This document shows, in pieces, positions 1 through 9,574 of a DNA stretch of 64,000 bases. The stretch covers positions 2,100,370-2,164,369 of the forward strand of contig NZ_CP043875.1 in assembly GCF_032878975.1 (NCBI RefSeq), read 5' to 3'. The DNA comes from Methanoplanus sp. FWC-SCC4. GTDB taxonomy: Archaea; Halobacteriota; Methanomicrobia; Methanomicrobiales; Methanomicrobiaceae. Positions within the stretch are counted from its first letter, which is position 1. The number at the start of each line of letters is the position of its first letter. The notes below the pieces were generated by a model, which made no database searches, was not told the origin of the DNA, and saw only the letters and a list, made by a program, of their open reading frames with translations. The translations under genes were made by a program, and so were the position numbers.

Positions 1-491
1 AACAGTGATATTCCTGCGATAATGAGTGCTGTTTCAACAGGTATTACCTGCACGTCTCCTGCAAGGCCGAGAGCCATATTGACAGCGACAGGTGCAAGTG
101 AAAGACCAATGACACAGATAACAGGCCCGACAACGACAGGCGGGAAGAATTTTTGTACAATCTCAATACCAAAGAAACGGATTATAAAACTTAACAGAAC
201 ATAAAAAAGACCGGCGGCGGCAAGACCACAAAGGGTGCTCGGAATTCCCCATGTGGCAACACCGTATGATATCGCCGGAATGAAGGCGAACGATGATGCC
301 AGAAAGATAGGCACTTTCCACCTTGTTATTACCTGAAATATTAATGTTCCTACACCGGCGGTGAACAGTGCAACACTTGGATCAAGACCTGTGAGCAATG
401 GCACAAGAACAAGAGCACCAAAAGCCACAAAAATGACCTGGACACCACCTATTACTTTTTTAAGAGTATCTGAATAACTAACGGACTCCAT
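1..491 (-). CDS. uraA: NCS2-family uracil/xanthine permease, N-terminal part (cut by window edge)
   Basis: The reverse strand opens at an ATG at 491 and runs off the left edge, giving about 163 residues. The start (MESVSYSDTLKKVIGGVQ) is followed by hydrophobic segments and by an SSFAFIPAI motif in the third segment, which matches the SSF(A/S)FI signature of UraA-type nucleobase:cation symporters. The family carries uracil or xanthine across the cytoplasmic membrane, using protons or sodium. It lies downstream of thiM-thiE on the same strand after a gap of about 200 bp, so it probably has its own promoter. Substrate choice cannot be read from the fragment. Confidence 0.85.
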   Translation of the reverse strand, partial: MESVSYSDTLKKVIGGVQVIFVAFGALVLVPLLTGLDPSVALFTAGVGTLIFQVITRWKVPIFLASSFAFIPAISYGVATWGIPSTLCGLAAAGLFYVLLSFIIRFFGIEIVQKFFPPVVVGPVICVIGLSLAPVAVNMALGLAGDVQVIPVETALIIAGISL

Positions 492-690
492 TATAACTCT
501 CCAAAAAAAGAACAACCCCATAGACTTTAAAATTAGAAATAATCGAACTATGCGGTTTTCCTTTTGACATATTCATAGCTACACCAGAAATGTATCCTTA
601 ATAAATTCTTTTTTTTGCGGGATATATCTATTGTTTTTTGGATACTTCCGGAAAAATTTATTTTCAAATATAATTAAAAAAAAGAAAGGC

Positions 691-1332
691 TCAAAATCCT
701 GCCCGGGAATCCTTTGCAGACCTGATGGCTTCTTTCATCTCATATGCAGCGGACGGGATGTCTTGCTGACTCACAACAGCGGAAATCACCGCAACGCCAT
801 TTGCTCCTGCCGAGATGACATCAGCGGCATTATGGACCCCTATCCCGCCAATTCCAAGGATGGGTATCGACACCCTTGAAGATATTTTTGAAAGTTCAAG
901 GAGTCCGTGTCCCGGCCCTGCATCATCCTTGGAACCTGTGTTAAATGTGGGACTGAGTGCAATATAGTCTGCACCGCCGTCCTCTGCCAGTACCGCCTCT
1001 TTTACGTTCCCGACAGAGACGCCTATCAGAAAATCCCCGGGGACAATCGCCCTTGCATATTCAAGCGGCAGATCGTCCTGACCTAAGTGGACTCCGTTTG
1101 CACCAGAAGCCAGTGCAACATCGAGCCTGTCGTTTACAAAAAAAAGGGCACCATTCTCTTTTGCAATATCAGCTATTTCAGAGGCGACTCTTACCATCTC
1201 CCTGCATGGCATGTTCTTGTCCCTGAGCTGGACTGCATCGGCACCTCCAAGGATTGAAAGCCGGGCAATCTCTGTGTGTGAAAGGCCGTTACCTAATCCC
1301 TCATCAGTTACTACGTAAAGGTCATACGCCAT
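691..1332 (-). CDS. thiE: Thiamine-phosphate synthase ThiE
   Basis: 213 residues, the usual length for ThiE. The enzyme joins HMP-pyrophosphate and the thiazole phosphate to make thiamine monophosphate in the cytoplasm. Family landmarks are in place: QLRDKN at residues 35-40 (diphosphate contacts), NDRLDVAL at 67-74, [10 protein letters not shown] at 80-89, and a glycine-rich GIGGI phosphate-binding segment near the C-terminus of the TIM barrel. Its start overlaps the end of thiM by 11 bp, so the two are translationally coupled and supply the last steps of thiamine salvage. Confidence 0.95.
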   Translation of the reverse strand: MAYDLYVVTDEGLGNGLSHTEIARLSILGGADAVQLRDKNMPCREMVRVASEIADIAKENGALFFVNDRLDVALASGANGVHLGQDDLPLEYARAIVPGDFLIGVSVGNVKEAVLAEDGGADYIALSPTFNTGSKDDAGPGHGLLELSKISSRVSIPILGIGGIGVHNAADVISAGANGVAVISAVVSQQDIPSAAYEMKEAIRSAKDSRAGF

Positions 1333-2131
1333 TGTATTCTTTCACCTTTGCATCCACTTTAAGCTCAACGGGCTTTAGTGAATAAAGCTGATCAAAGAGT
1401 GCAGTCCTGAAAGAATAAGGCCCGTTGGCGCACATTCCAGCCTTTTCACCGGCAAGACCGAATGCTGCAAGGGCTGATGCCGATGACAGCATATAATCCT
1501 CAGATACGCCTGCAAAGGAGCCCAACACAGATGCCGCCATGCAGCCGGTTCCTGAGAGTTTTCCCATCATTTCATGACCGTTCTCTACGGTAAGAGTCCT
1601 GTTTCCGTCAGTTACAATGTCGGTTGCACCGCTCATCACCACAATGGTCTCAAAATTTTCTGCGCATTCAACTGCAATATCTGCCGCATCGCCGTCAATA
1701 CTTTCAGAATCCACGCCCCTTACTTTTCCTTTTGAGCCTGCCAGAACACCGATCTCTCCGGCATTGCCCTTTAAAACCGAAATATCGAGCTCTGAAAGAA
1801 GATAAAGAGTGCTCTCTGTTCTCAGTTTTGTGGCACCGGCACCCACAGGATCAAGGATAACCGGTATTTCAAGTTCGTTTGCACGTCTTCCGGCAACAAG
1901 CATTGACTTTATCTGACCAGGGGAGAGTGTACCAATATTTAACACAAGAGCACCGGCATAGGATACCATCTCCGATACCTCCTCCACTGCATGTGCCATC
2001 ACCGGGGATGCACCTGTGCAGAGAGTTATGTTGGCACAGTCATTTACTGTCACATAGTTTGTTATATGGTGAACGAGTGGTTTTTCTGTCCTCACCTTTG
2101 TCAAAAGCTCAGAAGCTGTCTTTCCGTACAT
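1322..2131 (-). CDS. thiM: Hydroxyethylthiazole kinase ThiM
   Basis: 269 residues, full length for ThiM. It phosphorylates 4-methyl-5-(2-hydroxyethyl)thiazole with ATP, giving the substrate that ThiE uses next. Residues 21-46 carry the substrate-binding signature ([14 protein letters not shown], then GASPVMA), and GTGC at 194-197 provides the catalytic cysteine region of this ribokinase-like family. A TATA box lies about 20 bp before the ATG, so the mRNA is essentially leaderless and there is no room for a TPP riboswitch. First gene of a thiM-thiE operon. Confidence 0.95.
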   Translation of the reverse strand: MYGKTASELLTKVRTEKPLVHHITNYVTVNDCANITLCTGASPVMAHAVEEVSEMVSYAGALVLNIGTLSPGQIKSMLVAGRRANELEIPVILDPVGAGATKLRTESTLYLLSELDISVLKGNAGEIGVLAGSKGKVRGVDSESIDGDAADIAVECAENFETIVVMSGATDIVTDGNRTLTVENGHEMMGKLSGTGCMAASVLGSFAGVSEDYMLSSASALAAFGLAGEKAGMCANGPYSFRTALFDQLYSLKPVELKVDAKVKEYNGV

Positions 2132-2148
2132 CTTAATTCTGTTTAAAA

Positions 2149-2156
2149 TTTATATA
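2149..2156 (-). promoter_or_regulatory. TATA box of thiM-thiE
   Basis: On the reverse strand the sequence reads TATATAAA, centred about 22 bp upstream of the thiM ATG at 2131. At the usual archaeal spacing of about 25 bp, transcription would begin at or next to the start codon, which implies a leaderless message. Confidence 0.65.
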
Positions 2157-2248
2157 CGCCATAAATGATGAATGGATCAGTAGGGGAAACAAATTTTAAA
2201 AAAGCTCTACTATCCAAAAACCCTGACTTCCCTTAAAGCAAAAGTCAG

Positions 2249-2258
2249 ATATATATAC
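2249..2258 (+). promoter_or_regulatory. TATA box before the alpha/beta hydrolase region
   Basis: GATATATATA lies about 35 bp upstream of an ATG at 2289. It predicts a transcription start near 2278, just ahead of that ATG. This supports 2289, rather than the internal ATG at 2545, as the beginning of the transcription unit. Confidence 0.5.
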
Positions 2259-2288
2259 CTGAGATTTCTAAATAACTGCTGATATATT

Positions 2289-3255
2289 ATGTATTCTGTA
2301 TCAGAAAATACATGGGATGCAGTAGTGTACTCTGCTGCAGATCGCTTTATTATGCGATAAAAACAGTTTTTCAGAGAATCATAGTGAAAATGAACCCGAA
2401 AAGGAATCAGGCATCTCTCTTGTACCTTTCAGGGAAAAATCCGGATATCTTCTTCTCCCGCGTCATTCAATCGCAAGAGTTAACAAAACCAGTATAGGTT
2501 ACCGTGTTTTTGGAAATTTAAAGGGAGAAACGCTTCTTCTCATAATGGGCTACGGGGCCACAATGAACGAATGGCCTTATCATTTATTGAAGCCTCTTTC
2601 CAGGAAATACAGAATAATCATCTTTGATAACAGAGGTATCGGGCTTTCAGCCGGAAAAGATGAGAATTTCTCAATTGAACTTTTTGCTGACGACACTGCC
2701 GCCTTAATGGATTATCTGGGGATAGAAAAAGCCCACGTTCTTGGTTACTCCATGGGTTCTGCCATTGCACAGGAGCTTGCACTGAATTATCCGGAAAAGG
2801 TCTCGGGCCTTATCCTCTACAGCACATTCGCATCATCCGATGAGATGAAAAACCCTGCAATGAGATCTTTTGTATCAAGAATTGCAGTCGGCGGAGTTTC
2901 TTCAAAGGAGGTATTGTCATCCCTTACGACAGAAAAATGGGTCAGAGAAAATCCTGACCACAGGATTTACATGCCAAAATCCGTCGGTTCAAAAGATCCG
3001 GGGGTAATTATGAAACAATGCAGGGCGGCACTCCGGTGGAGAGGCAGTCTTAACCGGATATCATGCATTGAGAAAAAAGTTCTTTTTATCGCAGGTTCTG
3101 ATGATAAAATAATCCCTCCTGAAAACTCAACCCACATGGCCGGGATGATAAAAGGTTCATGGGTTGTTCAGTTTAAAGGCGGCGGGCACGGCCTTATGTA
3201 TCAGATGCCTGAGAAGATGGCAGAAACAATTCTCTGTTTCCTTGAAATATCATGA
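2289..3255 (+). pseudogene. Alpha/beta hydrolase with an apparent +1 frame break near its 5' end
   Basis: The frame from 2545 to 3255 encodes an alpha/beta hydrolase: GYSMGSA nucleophile elbow (Ser69 counted from the ATG at 2545), a late Asp in IAGSDDKIIPP and the catalytic His in GGGHGL. Starting at 2545 would remove the first beta-strands, yet the same frame reads on upstream as good family sequence (GYRVFGNLKGETLLLIMGYG) back to a stop at 2323-2325, without any ATG, GTG or TTG. A promoter-proximal ATG at 2289 opens a 23-codon frame ending at 2360, and a +1 shift around 2343-2360 would join the two. The gene may be broken, a sequencing error, or recoded. Annotators would probably list 2545-3255. 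Substrate unknown. Confidence 0.65.
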
Positions 3256-3358
3256 AGAGCAGAGATGAGAGATCACAATCTGATTTCAAAACAAATTATT
3301 TTTAATGGATTAATCAGTTTTTTTAAATATTCACCATTTACTGACGGCTTATCTGCTC

Positions 3359-3730
3359 TCAGACTTTTCCGGATATTTTAATATTCAAATCTGAGAAAAA
3401 ACGCCCCTTTTTGGTAAGCTCATAAATAATCCAAGTTCCCTTAGAAGTCCCCGATATTAAACCCGCTTTCTGCAGAATTTTCAGGTGGTATGACAGACGG
3501 GAATCAGAGATATCCAGTACTTCACGGATGATGCACACGCAAAGCGGCTGTTTTGTGAGCATAAAAAGAATCTTTATCCGGTAAATGTCCGAACATGCAT
3601 GATATATGTCCTTTAAAAGAATTGCAGTCTCTTCTTCAGGCAGTGCCCGGTAAATCTCCGAAATCCCTCCGCTTTCCTCAACTGTTTCAAGCGCACCCTC
3701 AGGGAGGGCCTGTTTCTCCTTTTTAACCAT
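3359..3730 (-). CDS. ArsR/SmtB-family transcriptional regulator
   Basis: 123 residues, a winged helix-turn-helix dimer of the ArsR type. A CVC pair at residues 64-66 sits at the start of the recognition region, as in the ELCVCDL metalloid-binding motif of ArsR; here the following residues are IIRE rather than DL. The HTH covers about residues 68-90 (ISDSRLSYHLKILQKAGLI) and the wing follows. Such proteins leave their operator when As(III)/Sb(III) or a similar thiophilic ion binds the cysteines. No efflux gene is adjacent; the only candidate target in the window is the ArsP-type permease at 21.4-22.4 kb, which has a palindromic operator. Confidence 0.85.
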   Translation of the reverse strand: MVKKEKQALPEGALETVEESGGISEIYRALPEEETAILLKDIYHACSDIYRIKILFMLTKQPLCVCIIREVLDISDSRLSYHLKILQKAGLISGTSKGTWIIYELTKKGRFFSDLNIKISGKV

Positions 3731-3967
3731 AAAATACTGCCTCTAAAAAGTAATCTAAAACAACTATAAAGTCGTGTACAGTTATTCAGGATAATAATTA
3801 TATGCAATATGACAAAAATCATGCAGATTCAGAAATTTTTATCAAAAATACATTGATTAAACGCCCGACAAAAAAGACCTGACAGATACAAACGGAGTTT
3901 TCACCCGTAACTTCAGACACCCCTGCCGCAATAACAAAGATAAAAGAGAAACAAAAATAGAGGTTAC

Positions 3968-4909
3968 ATGTTTTCAGTTGTAACCGGCGGTGCCGGGTTC
4001 ATTGGTTCCCATATTGTCGATTACCTTGTCAGGTCAGGAGACAGGGTTCTCATTATCGATAATCTCAGCGCAGGAAATAAACAAAACATTGCGGGGCATC
4101 TTGATTCAGGAAAAGCTGAGCTGATTAAAGCCGATCTCCTCTCCGACGGGTGGCAGAAATACCTGGAGGGTGCTGACAGGGTTTTCCACATTGCAGCAGA
4201 CCCGGATGTCCGTGCAAGCGCCAAAAACCCAAAACCCGTCTGTGACAACAATGTCAGTGCAACCATAAATGTTCTTGAAGCAATGAGGGAATACGGCGTC
4301 AGGGAGATTGTCTTCACATCAACCTCAACAGTTTACGGTGAGGCAAAAACAATACCGACACCTGAAGACTACTCGCCGATGATCCCGATCTCCATCTATG
4401 CAGGCACAAAACTCGCAGACGAGGCGATAATAGCCTCGTATGCCCACACCTATCAGATGAAGGCCCGTGTTTTCCGGTTTGCAAACATCATCGGAGAGAG
4501 AAGCAACCACGGTGTAATCTGGGACTTCATCCATAAGCTTAAGGAAAATCCAAAAGAGCTTGAAATCCTCGGTGACGGGAAACAGACAAAGTCTTACTTC
4601 TCGGTGGATGCATGTGTGAGGGCAGTATTTTATGCATGTGAAAATTCGGATGAAACCTTCAATTACTTCAACATCGGCTCTGAAGACTGGATATCAGTAA
4701 CAGAACTTGCGGAGATCATAACAGAAGAGATGGGTCTGCCCGGCGTTGCCTTCAAATACAGCGGAGGAGACAGGGGATGGGTTGGAGATGTCCCAAAAAT
4801 GCAGCTCTCTGTTGAAAAGCTGAAATCGCTTGGATGGACACCTGACACAGACTCAAAAGAATCGGTAAGACTTGCCGCAAGGGCTCTTTTAAAAGAGATG
4901 GAAGAATAA
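3968..4909 (+). CDS. NAD-dependent sugar-nucleotide epimerase/dehydratase (UDP-glucose 4-epimerase-like)
   Basis: 313 residues, an extended short-chain dehydrogenase. The Rossmann motif GGAGFIGSH lies at residues 7-15, the catalytic Ser/Thr region TSTSTVYG at 117-124, and the YxxxK pair is Tyr144/Lys148. It interconverts UDP-hexoses through a keto intermediate and keeps NAD(+) bound. In archaea these enzymes feed surface glycan synthesis, so it could serve the glycan cassette at 26-34 kb, although it is not linked to it. Exact substrate (UDP-Glc/Gal or UDP-GlcNAc/GalNAc) cannot be fixed from sequence. Confidence 0.85.
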   Translation: MFSVVTGGAGFIGSHIVDYLVRSGDRVLIIDNLSAGNKQNIAGHLDSGKAELIKADLLSDGWQKYLEGADRVFHIAADPDVRASAKNPKPVCDNNVSATINVLEAMREYGVREIVFTSTSTVYGEAKTIPTPEDYSPMIPISIYAGTKLADEAIIASYAHTYQMKARVFRFANIIGERSNHGVIWDFIHKLKENPKELEILGDGKQTKSYFSVDACVRAVFYACENSDETFNYFNIGSEDWISVTELAEIITEEMGLPGVAFKYSGGDRGWVGDVPKMQLSVEKLKSLGWTPDTDSKESVRLAARALLKEMEE

Positions 4910-4986
4910 AATAAGATAATAACTGCATAATTACAAAAAATTTCAATATTTTTTCAAAATATAAACAGAATCCAGGAAGGCAGCGA

Positions 4987-6156
4987 ATGAAATACATAGT
5001 AATCCTCGGCGACGGAATGGCAGATGAGCCGATAGAGGCACTTGGAGGAAAGACACCTCTCGAATATGCAAAGACACCCAACATGGACAGGATTGCCCGC
5101 GAGGGAAAATGCGGAATGCTTCATACGGTACCACAGGGTTTTGAGCCGGGGAGCGACATTGCAAACCTTTCGGTTCTGGGATATAAACCAGAAGAATGCT
5201 ACACCGGAAGAGGGCCTCTTGAAGCAATAAGCATGGGTCTGAATTTAAGTGACACAGATATCGCCTACCGCTGCAACCTTGTAACCATAAACGGCAGCAC
5301 AATGGAGGATTTCTCCGCAGGGCATATAACATCGGAGGAGAGTGCCCTTCTCTTCAGCTCACTCAATGAAAAAATAAAGGGCATTGCAACCGGTTACCCA
5401 GGCATCAGCTACAGGAATCTTTTGGTTGTCCCTGACGGGAAAGGGGCAAAATCAACACCGCCCCATGACATAACCGGTGAGGATATTGCCGAATACGTCC
5501 CAAAAGACGGGGACGCAGAAATCCTCCAGAGAATAATGGAAATAAGCAGAGAGGTTTTCTCAAACCATCCTGTAAATGAGAAAAGAATCCGGGAAGGAAA
5601 AAAACCGGCAACACAGGTATGGCCCTGGAGCGGAGGAAAAAAACCGGCTCTTGAAAACTTCAGGGAAAAATACGGGCTTTCCGGAGGAATGATCTCGGCA
5701 GTGGATCTCTTAAACGGTATCGCTGCGGGTGCCGGAATGAAGGTGATTTCAGTCCCGGGCGCAACAGGATACCTTGACACAGACTACGAAGCAAAGGCAC
5801 GATACGCAATAGAGGCTTTAAAAGAACTTGATTTTGTGTATATGCATGTGGAGGCACCCGATGAGGCAGGCCATCTGGGAAGTTATGAGGAGAAGGTGAA
5901 GGCAATTGAGCGCCTTGACGAGGTAACAGGTCTGATACTTAGTGAAACAGATGCGGTTGTTGCTGTTCTCCCCGATCACCCGACACCAATAAGGATCAAA
6001 ACACATACAAATGAACCTGTTCCGTTTGCAATACTCGGGAAGGGAACTGACGACTGCCTGATTTACTCAGAGAAGGAGGCAGCAAAAAAAGGCGGATTCG
6101 GGATACAAAAGGCTGAAAATTTCCTGAAAATCATGTTCTCTCAGGAAAACGAATAA
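4987..6156 (+). CDS. apgM: 2,3-bisphosphoglycerate-independent phosphoglycerate mutase, archaeal type
   Basis: 389 residues. The archaeal alkaline-phosphatase-superfamily PGM interconverts 3- and 2-phosphoglycerate in glycolysis and gluconeogenesis. GDGMAD at residues 8-13 brings the first metal ligand (Asp9) and GSDIAN at 55-60 the phosphorylated Ser56. C-terminal metal-binding motifs (EAPDEAGHLG; VLPDHPTP) are present. It lies 77 bp after the epimerase gene on the same strand. A second, unrelated phosphoglycerate mutase lies at 59.0 kb, so the organism carries both types. Confidence 0.95.
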   Translation: MKYIVILGDGMADEPIEALGGKTPLEYAKTPNMDRIAREGKCGMLHTVPQGFEPGSDIANLSVLGYKPEECYTGRGPLEAISMGLNLSDTDIAYRCNLVTINGSTMEDFSAGHITSEESALLFSSLNEKIKGIATGYPGISYRNLLVVPDGKGAKSTPPHDITGEDIAEYVPKDGDAEILQRIMEISREVFSNHPVNEKRIREGKKPATQVWPWSGGKKPALENFREKYGLSGGMISAVDLLNGIAAGAGMKVISVPGATGYLDTDYEAKARYAIEALKELDFVYMHVEAPDEAGHLGSYEEKVKAIERLDEVTGLILSETDAVVAVLPDHPTPIRIKTHTNEPVPFAILGKGTDDCLIYSEKEAAKKGGFGIQKAENFLKIMFSQENE

Positions 6157-6182
6157 TAAAAACAATAACACTATTTTTTTAG

Positions 6183-6319
6183 TTTCCGGCATCAGTACCC
6201 TGCTTCATCACAAAAGATTTTTTCAGTGGGGGTAACTATCATCATTTGCCGGAAATCCTGCAACAAATGCTGATATTATCTATGTCTCTACTATTTGAAT
6301 AATATATTCCGCCGGGGGA
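6183..6319. other. Possible replication origin or Cdc6 binding region
   Basis: Upstream of cdc6 there is a perfect 9-bp inverted pair, TTTCCGGCA at 6183-6191 and TGCCGGAAA at 6247-6255. G-runs occur between and after them (GTGGGGGT near 6226 and CCGGGGGAC near 6313) in AT-rich DNA. Archaeal origin recognition boxes are often inverted, carry a G-string and sit beside orc1/cdc6. The match to a known ORB consensus is weak, and autoregulation by Cdc6 is an equal option. Confidence 0.35.
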
Positions 6320-6378
6320 CAAAAAAATTCTGAAATAATGGCATAAATTAATACAATACAGGACAATAATTTTTTGAC

Positions 6379-7503
6379 ATGAAAAAAGATCTGCTCATGT
6401 GGGATGAAACGCTGTTTCGCGATGTCGAGGTTTTTGAGATAGACTACATGCCGGAGCAGTTCAATCACAGGGATTCACAAATAAGGGAGCTTGCATTCCA
6501 TGTAAAACCGGGGATGATGGGTGCAAGACCACTAAATACAATATGCAAAGGGCTTCCGGGCACGGGAAAGACAACCACCATAAAAAAACTCTTCAAAGAG
6601 ATAGAAGAAACAACAAAAAAACTTATTCCCGTATATGTAAACTGCCAGATCGACAATACAAAATTCGCAATATTTTCACAGATCTACAAAAGCCTTACAA
6701 ACCGCCCGCCACCTGCATCAGGTACATCCTTTAAAAATCTCTTTGACATGGTATGCAGGCTCATCGAGGAGAAGAATGCTGTTCTGCTCGTATGCCTTGA
6801 CGATGCAAACTACCTGCTGTATGAAAAAGAGATTAACAAAGTTCTCTACACTCTCCTTAGATCACACGAATCCCATCCGGGAGTCAGGATGGGAGTAATT
6901 ACTGTCATATCAGACATGAGCGTGAATCTGATGCAGGAGGTGGATGTAAGGGTCTCATCCGTTTTCAGACCGACAGAGATCTATTTTTCACCTTACGATG
7001 AACCCGAAATACGCGATATTCTAAACGAAAGGGTCAAACAGGGCCTTTATCCGGGTGTAATTACAAACGAGATGCTTGATCTCGTTGTTGAGCAGACCAT
7101 GAAGAGCGGTGATTTGCGTGTAGGCATTGATCTCCTCAAACGTGCCGCCTTAAATGCCGAGATGGATGCAAGACGCGAAATAGAAAAAGACGACATCTGC
7201 CGCGCATATCTGATATCAAAAAATCTTCATCTCTCAAGCACAATAAAAACACTGAATGCCGAAGAGAAAAAAATTCTCAAACTGATGGCCGGAATGGCAG
7301 AAGAAGAAAAAGAGATGACTTCAAGTATTGTTTTTGAAGAGATCAAAAAAGAGATCAAGATAGGATACACAAGGTTTTACGAAATTGTCAAAAAGTTTGA
7401 CTCAATGCGTCTTGTAAACCTCAACTACAGGGAAGGCAGGGGAAGGACGAGAGTTATAACCCTCAGGTATGAACCTGCCCGTGTGATTGAGATTCTGCCC
7501 TGA
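6379..7503 (+). CDS. cdc6: Orc1/Cdc6-type replication initiator
   Basis: 374 residues, an initiator that binds origins and loads MCM. The AAA+ domain has Walker A GLPGTGKTTT at residues 59-68 and a Walker B with an Asp-Asp pair (LLVCLDDANYL, about 136-146). The sensor-2 region (GDLRVGIDLLKRA) follows near residue 250 and a winged-helix DNA-binding domain closes the protein (about 290-374). AT-rich DNA (CATAAATTAATAC) about 30 bp before the ATG fits a short or absent leader. The DNA between apgM and this gene has inverted repeats and G-runs and may be an origin. Confidence 0.95.
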   Translation: MKKDLLMWDETLFRDVEVFEIDYMPEQFNHRDSQIRELAFHVKPGMMGARPLNTICKGLPGTGKTTTIKKLFKEIEETTKKLIPVYVNCQIDNTKFAIFSQIYKSLTNRPPPASGTSFKNLFDMVCRLIEEKNAVLLVCLDDANYLLYEKEINKVLYTLLRSHESHPGVRMGVITVISDMSVNLMQEVDVRVSSVFRPTEIYFSPYDEPEIRDILNERVKQGLYPGVITNEMLDLVVEQTMKSGDLRVGIDLLKRAALNAEMDARREIEKDDICRAYLISKNLHLSSTIKTLNAEEKKILKLMAGMAEEEKEMTSSIVFEEIKKEIKIGYTRFYEIVKKFDSMRLVNLNYREGRGRTRVITLRYEPARVIEILP

Positions 7504-7560
7504 AATCCACAGTAATGCAATTAAAAACTATTATCTATTTTGCTCGTTCATGTATGATTT

Positions 7561-7566
7561 AGGAGG
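7561..7566 (+). promoter_or_regulatory. Strong ribosome binding site of mch
   Basis: AGGAGG lies nine bases before the mch ATG at 7576, a near-perfect complement to the 3' end of 16S rRNA. It fixes the start codon and fits high expression of a core methanogenesis gene. Confidence 0.8.
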
Positions 7567-7575
7567 ATCACTCTA

Positions 7576-8523
7576 ATGATAAGTGTTAACGAAATTGCCC
7601 TCGATATCTTCGAGGAAATGGCGGAGTATCCGGAAGACTACAATGTGGAATTCCATCAGTTCGACAACGGTGCCCGCTTTATTGACTGTGGTGTAAAAAC
7701 AAGAGGCGGCTATCTTGCAGGAAAACGCTTTACAGAGATCTGCATGGGCGGTCTTGGTGAAGTATCATTCAGAAACGGCCAGATTAACGGTATCCCGATG
7801 CCGTTCATCGATGTAAACACAGACTTCCCTGCAATCTCATGCCTTGGATCACAGAAAGCAGGATGGACTGTAAAGACAGGCAACTTCTTTGCAATGGGAA
7901 GCGGTCCGGCACGTGCACTTTCACTCATGCCAAAGCACACATTCGAAGTAATCGAGTATGAAGACGAGTCAGATGTTGCAGTAATATGCCTTGAATCCGA
8001 CACACTTCCAAACGCAGAGGTAATGGAACACATTGCAGATAAATGCAATGTGGATGTTGGAAATGTATGTGCACTTGTTGCACCAACAGCATCAATTGTA
8101 GGTTCAATCCAGGTTGCAGGACGCTGCGTGGAAACATCAATCTACAAGTTAAACGAACTCGGTTTTGACACAAAGAAGATTCACTCCGCAATCGGTACCG
8201 CACCAATTCCACCGGTCAAAAAAGACTCGACACAGGCAATGGGATGCACAAACGATGCAACAATCTATCACGGACAGATCTACCTTACAATGAATGCACC
8301 TGAAATCACTGAATACCTTGACAAGATCCCGTCAAACAAATCATCATCATACGGTGAGCCTTTCTATGACACATTCAAGGCAGCAAACTTTGATTTCTAC
8401 CAGATTGATACAGCACTCTTCTCACCTGCTGAAGTTATCATAAACGAACTTTCAGAAGGCAAAGTGTACCGCGTAGGTGCTGTAAATCCTGAAGTCACAC
8501 TCAAATCCTTTGGACTTCTCTAA
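7576..8523 (+). CDS. mch: Methenyltetrahydromethanopterin cyclohydrolase
   Basis: 315 residues, the normal length for Mch. The enzyme hydrolyses/forms methenyl-H4MPT from formyl-H4MPT in the third step of CO2 reduction to methane and acts in the cytoplasm. Long conserved stretches can be read by eye (GVKTRGGYLAGKRFTEICMG; GSGPARALSL; GTAPIPPVKKD with AMGCTNDA). It is monocistronic here, between cdc6 and a convergent TPR gene, as is common for mch. This gene is the clearest marker that the host is a methanogen or a close methanotrophic relative. Confidence 0.97.
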   Translation: MISVNEIALDIFEEMAEYPEDYNVEFHQFDNGARFIDCGVKTRGGYLAGKRFTEICMGGLGEVSFRNGQINGIPMPFIDVNTDFPAISCLGSQKAGWTVKTGNFFAMGSGPARALSLMPKHTFEVIEYEDESDVAVICLESDTLPNAEVMEHIADKCNVDVGNVCALVAPTASIVGSIQVAGRCVETSIYKLNELGFDTKKIHSAIGTAPIPPVKKDSTQAMGCTNDATIYHGQIYLTMNAPEITEYLDKIPSNKSSSYGEPFYDTFKAANFDFYQIDTALFSPAEVIINELSEGKVYRVGAVNPEVTLKSFGLL

Positions 8524-8655
8524 ATATATCAAAAATTTTTTTCAGACATTTCTTTCGTTTATTTGCAGAAAAAACACGCGGGATAGTCTGCCGTTTTAAT
8601 CCGACAAATAAGATTCAAAAATAGTGTATTTTTGTTTTTTTCAAAAAAATTATAA

Positions 8656-9459
8656 TTACAGGTTCTTTAAGATATCCTGGTAACCTGAAACTGTCTTTTC
8701 AAAACCGCCCATAATCTTTGCCGCTACCATCGGATAGGAGAGAGGGTCGATTTCAACAGCTTTATTGTAGGATTCCACAGCCTTTCTGTGAGATTCAAAT
8801 GATGACATATCATAGCCTGTCTTTTCGCCGGAGGGCGCCCTTCCAAGCTCTTTGTACATATCCTTCAACTGACCCTGGAGGTACATGGACTTGAATAAAT
8901 AAGCGTCACCAAGTCCTATCCATGCTCCTGCATTTGAAGGTTCTTCATTAATTACAACATTGTACGCCTCAATGGCCTCATCATACCTCTGAAGTTTAAT
9001 CAGAACATCTGCCTTCTCCATAATGGCTGATGAGTCATCCGGACTGGTCTTCAGCATAAGCTCACAGCTTTTTAGAACCTGCTCATATGAGTCAACAGAA
9101 TCTTTTGTATTGTTCGTTCTGGCGTTTAAAACCGCAAGGTTGTGCCAGTCTTCCTTTGTCATGTCCAGAGGGGATAATTCCTGTATGATTCTCTGATTCT
9201 CAAGGGCACCCTCGTAATCCTCAAGTATTGTGAGCACTGCAACCTTTCTTTTAAGAATTTCAGAGTCATAGGGTGAATCCTCAAGCATCCAGTCACATGC
9301 GGAAAGACTCCATTCGTACTTTTTGTTCTCAAGGCCAAAATCCGCAATTGAAAGGGCAGTACTTTTCTTTAAATCCGGATTTGAAGAGATCAAAGAGGGC
9401 ACTGCAATTGACAGGATGATTAAAATGAGAACAATGTAGATCAATGTCTTTATTTTCAT
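8656..9459 (-). CDS. Membrane-anchored TPR protein
   Basis: 267 residues. Residues about 5-24 form an uncleaved-looking membrane anchor (LIYIVLILIILSIAVPSLI); the rest is helical with several tetratricopeptide units, the clearest around YDEAIEAYNVVINEEPSNAGAWIGLGDAYLF and SHRKAVESYNKAVEIDP. TPR arrays hold protein partners. It is divergent from the archaellin-like gene at 9575, so the pair may share a regulatory region and possibly a role in secretion or assembly, which is inference. Confidence 0.8.
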   Translation of the reverse strand: MKIKTLIYIVLILIILSIAVPSLISSNPDLKKSTALSIADFGLENKKYEWSLSACDWMLEDSPYDSEILKRKVAVLTILEDYEGALENQRIIQELSPLDMTKEDWHNLAVLNARTNNTKDSVDSYEQVLKSCELMLKTSPDDSSAIMEKADVLIKLQRYDEAIEAYNVVINEEPSNAGAWIGLGDAYLFKSMYLQGQLKDMYKELGRAPSGEKTGYDMSSFESHRKAVESYNKAVEIDPLSYPMVAAKIMGGFEKTVSGYQDILKNL

Positions 9460-9574
9460 ATTCCTGTTTAGGCGGTTTTGTAAACGATCAGTATATTATA
9501 ATTCCCATTATGGGAAGGGCTGTTAAATTTGGAAAATGCTAAAAGGAGAGCGGTATTAATACCAGATAAGCATT

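Noticed and set aside
2132-2160. TPP riboswitch before thiM
   Set aside because: The TATA box lies about 20 bp from the ATG, so no leader exists to hold an aptamer of the usual size.
2312-2497. 61-codon frame ahead of the hydrolase
   Set aside because: It overlaps the hydrolase's own reading frame, lacks any family match, and is explained by the frame break in that gene.
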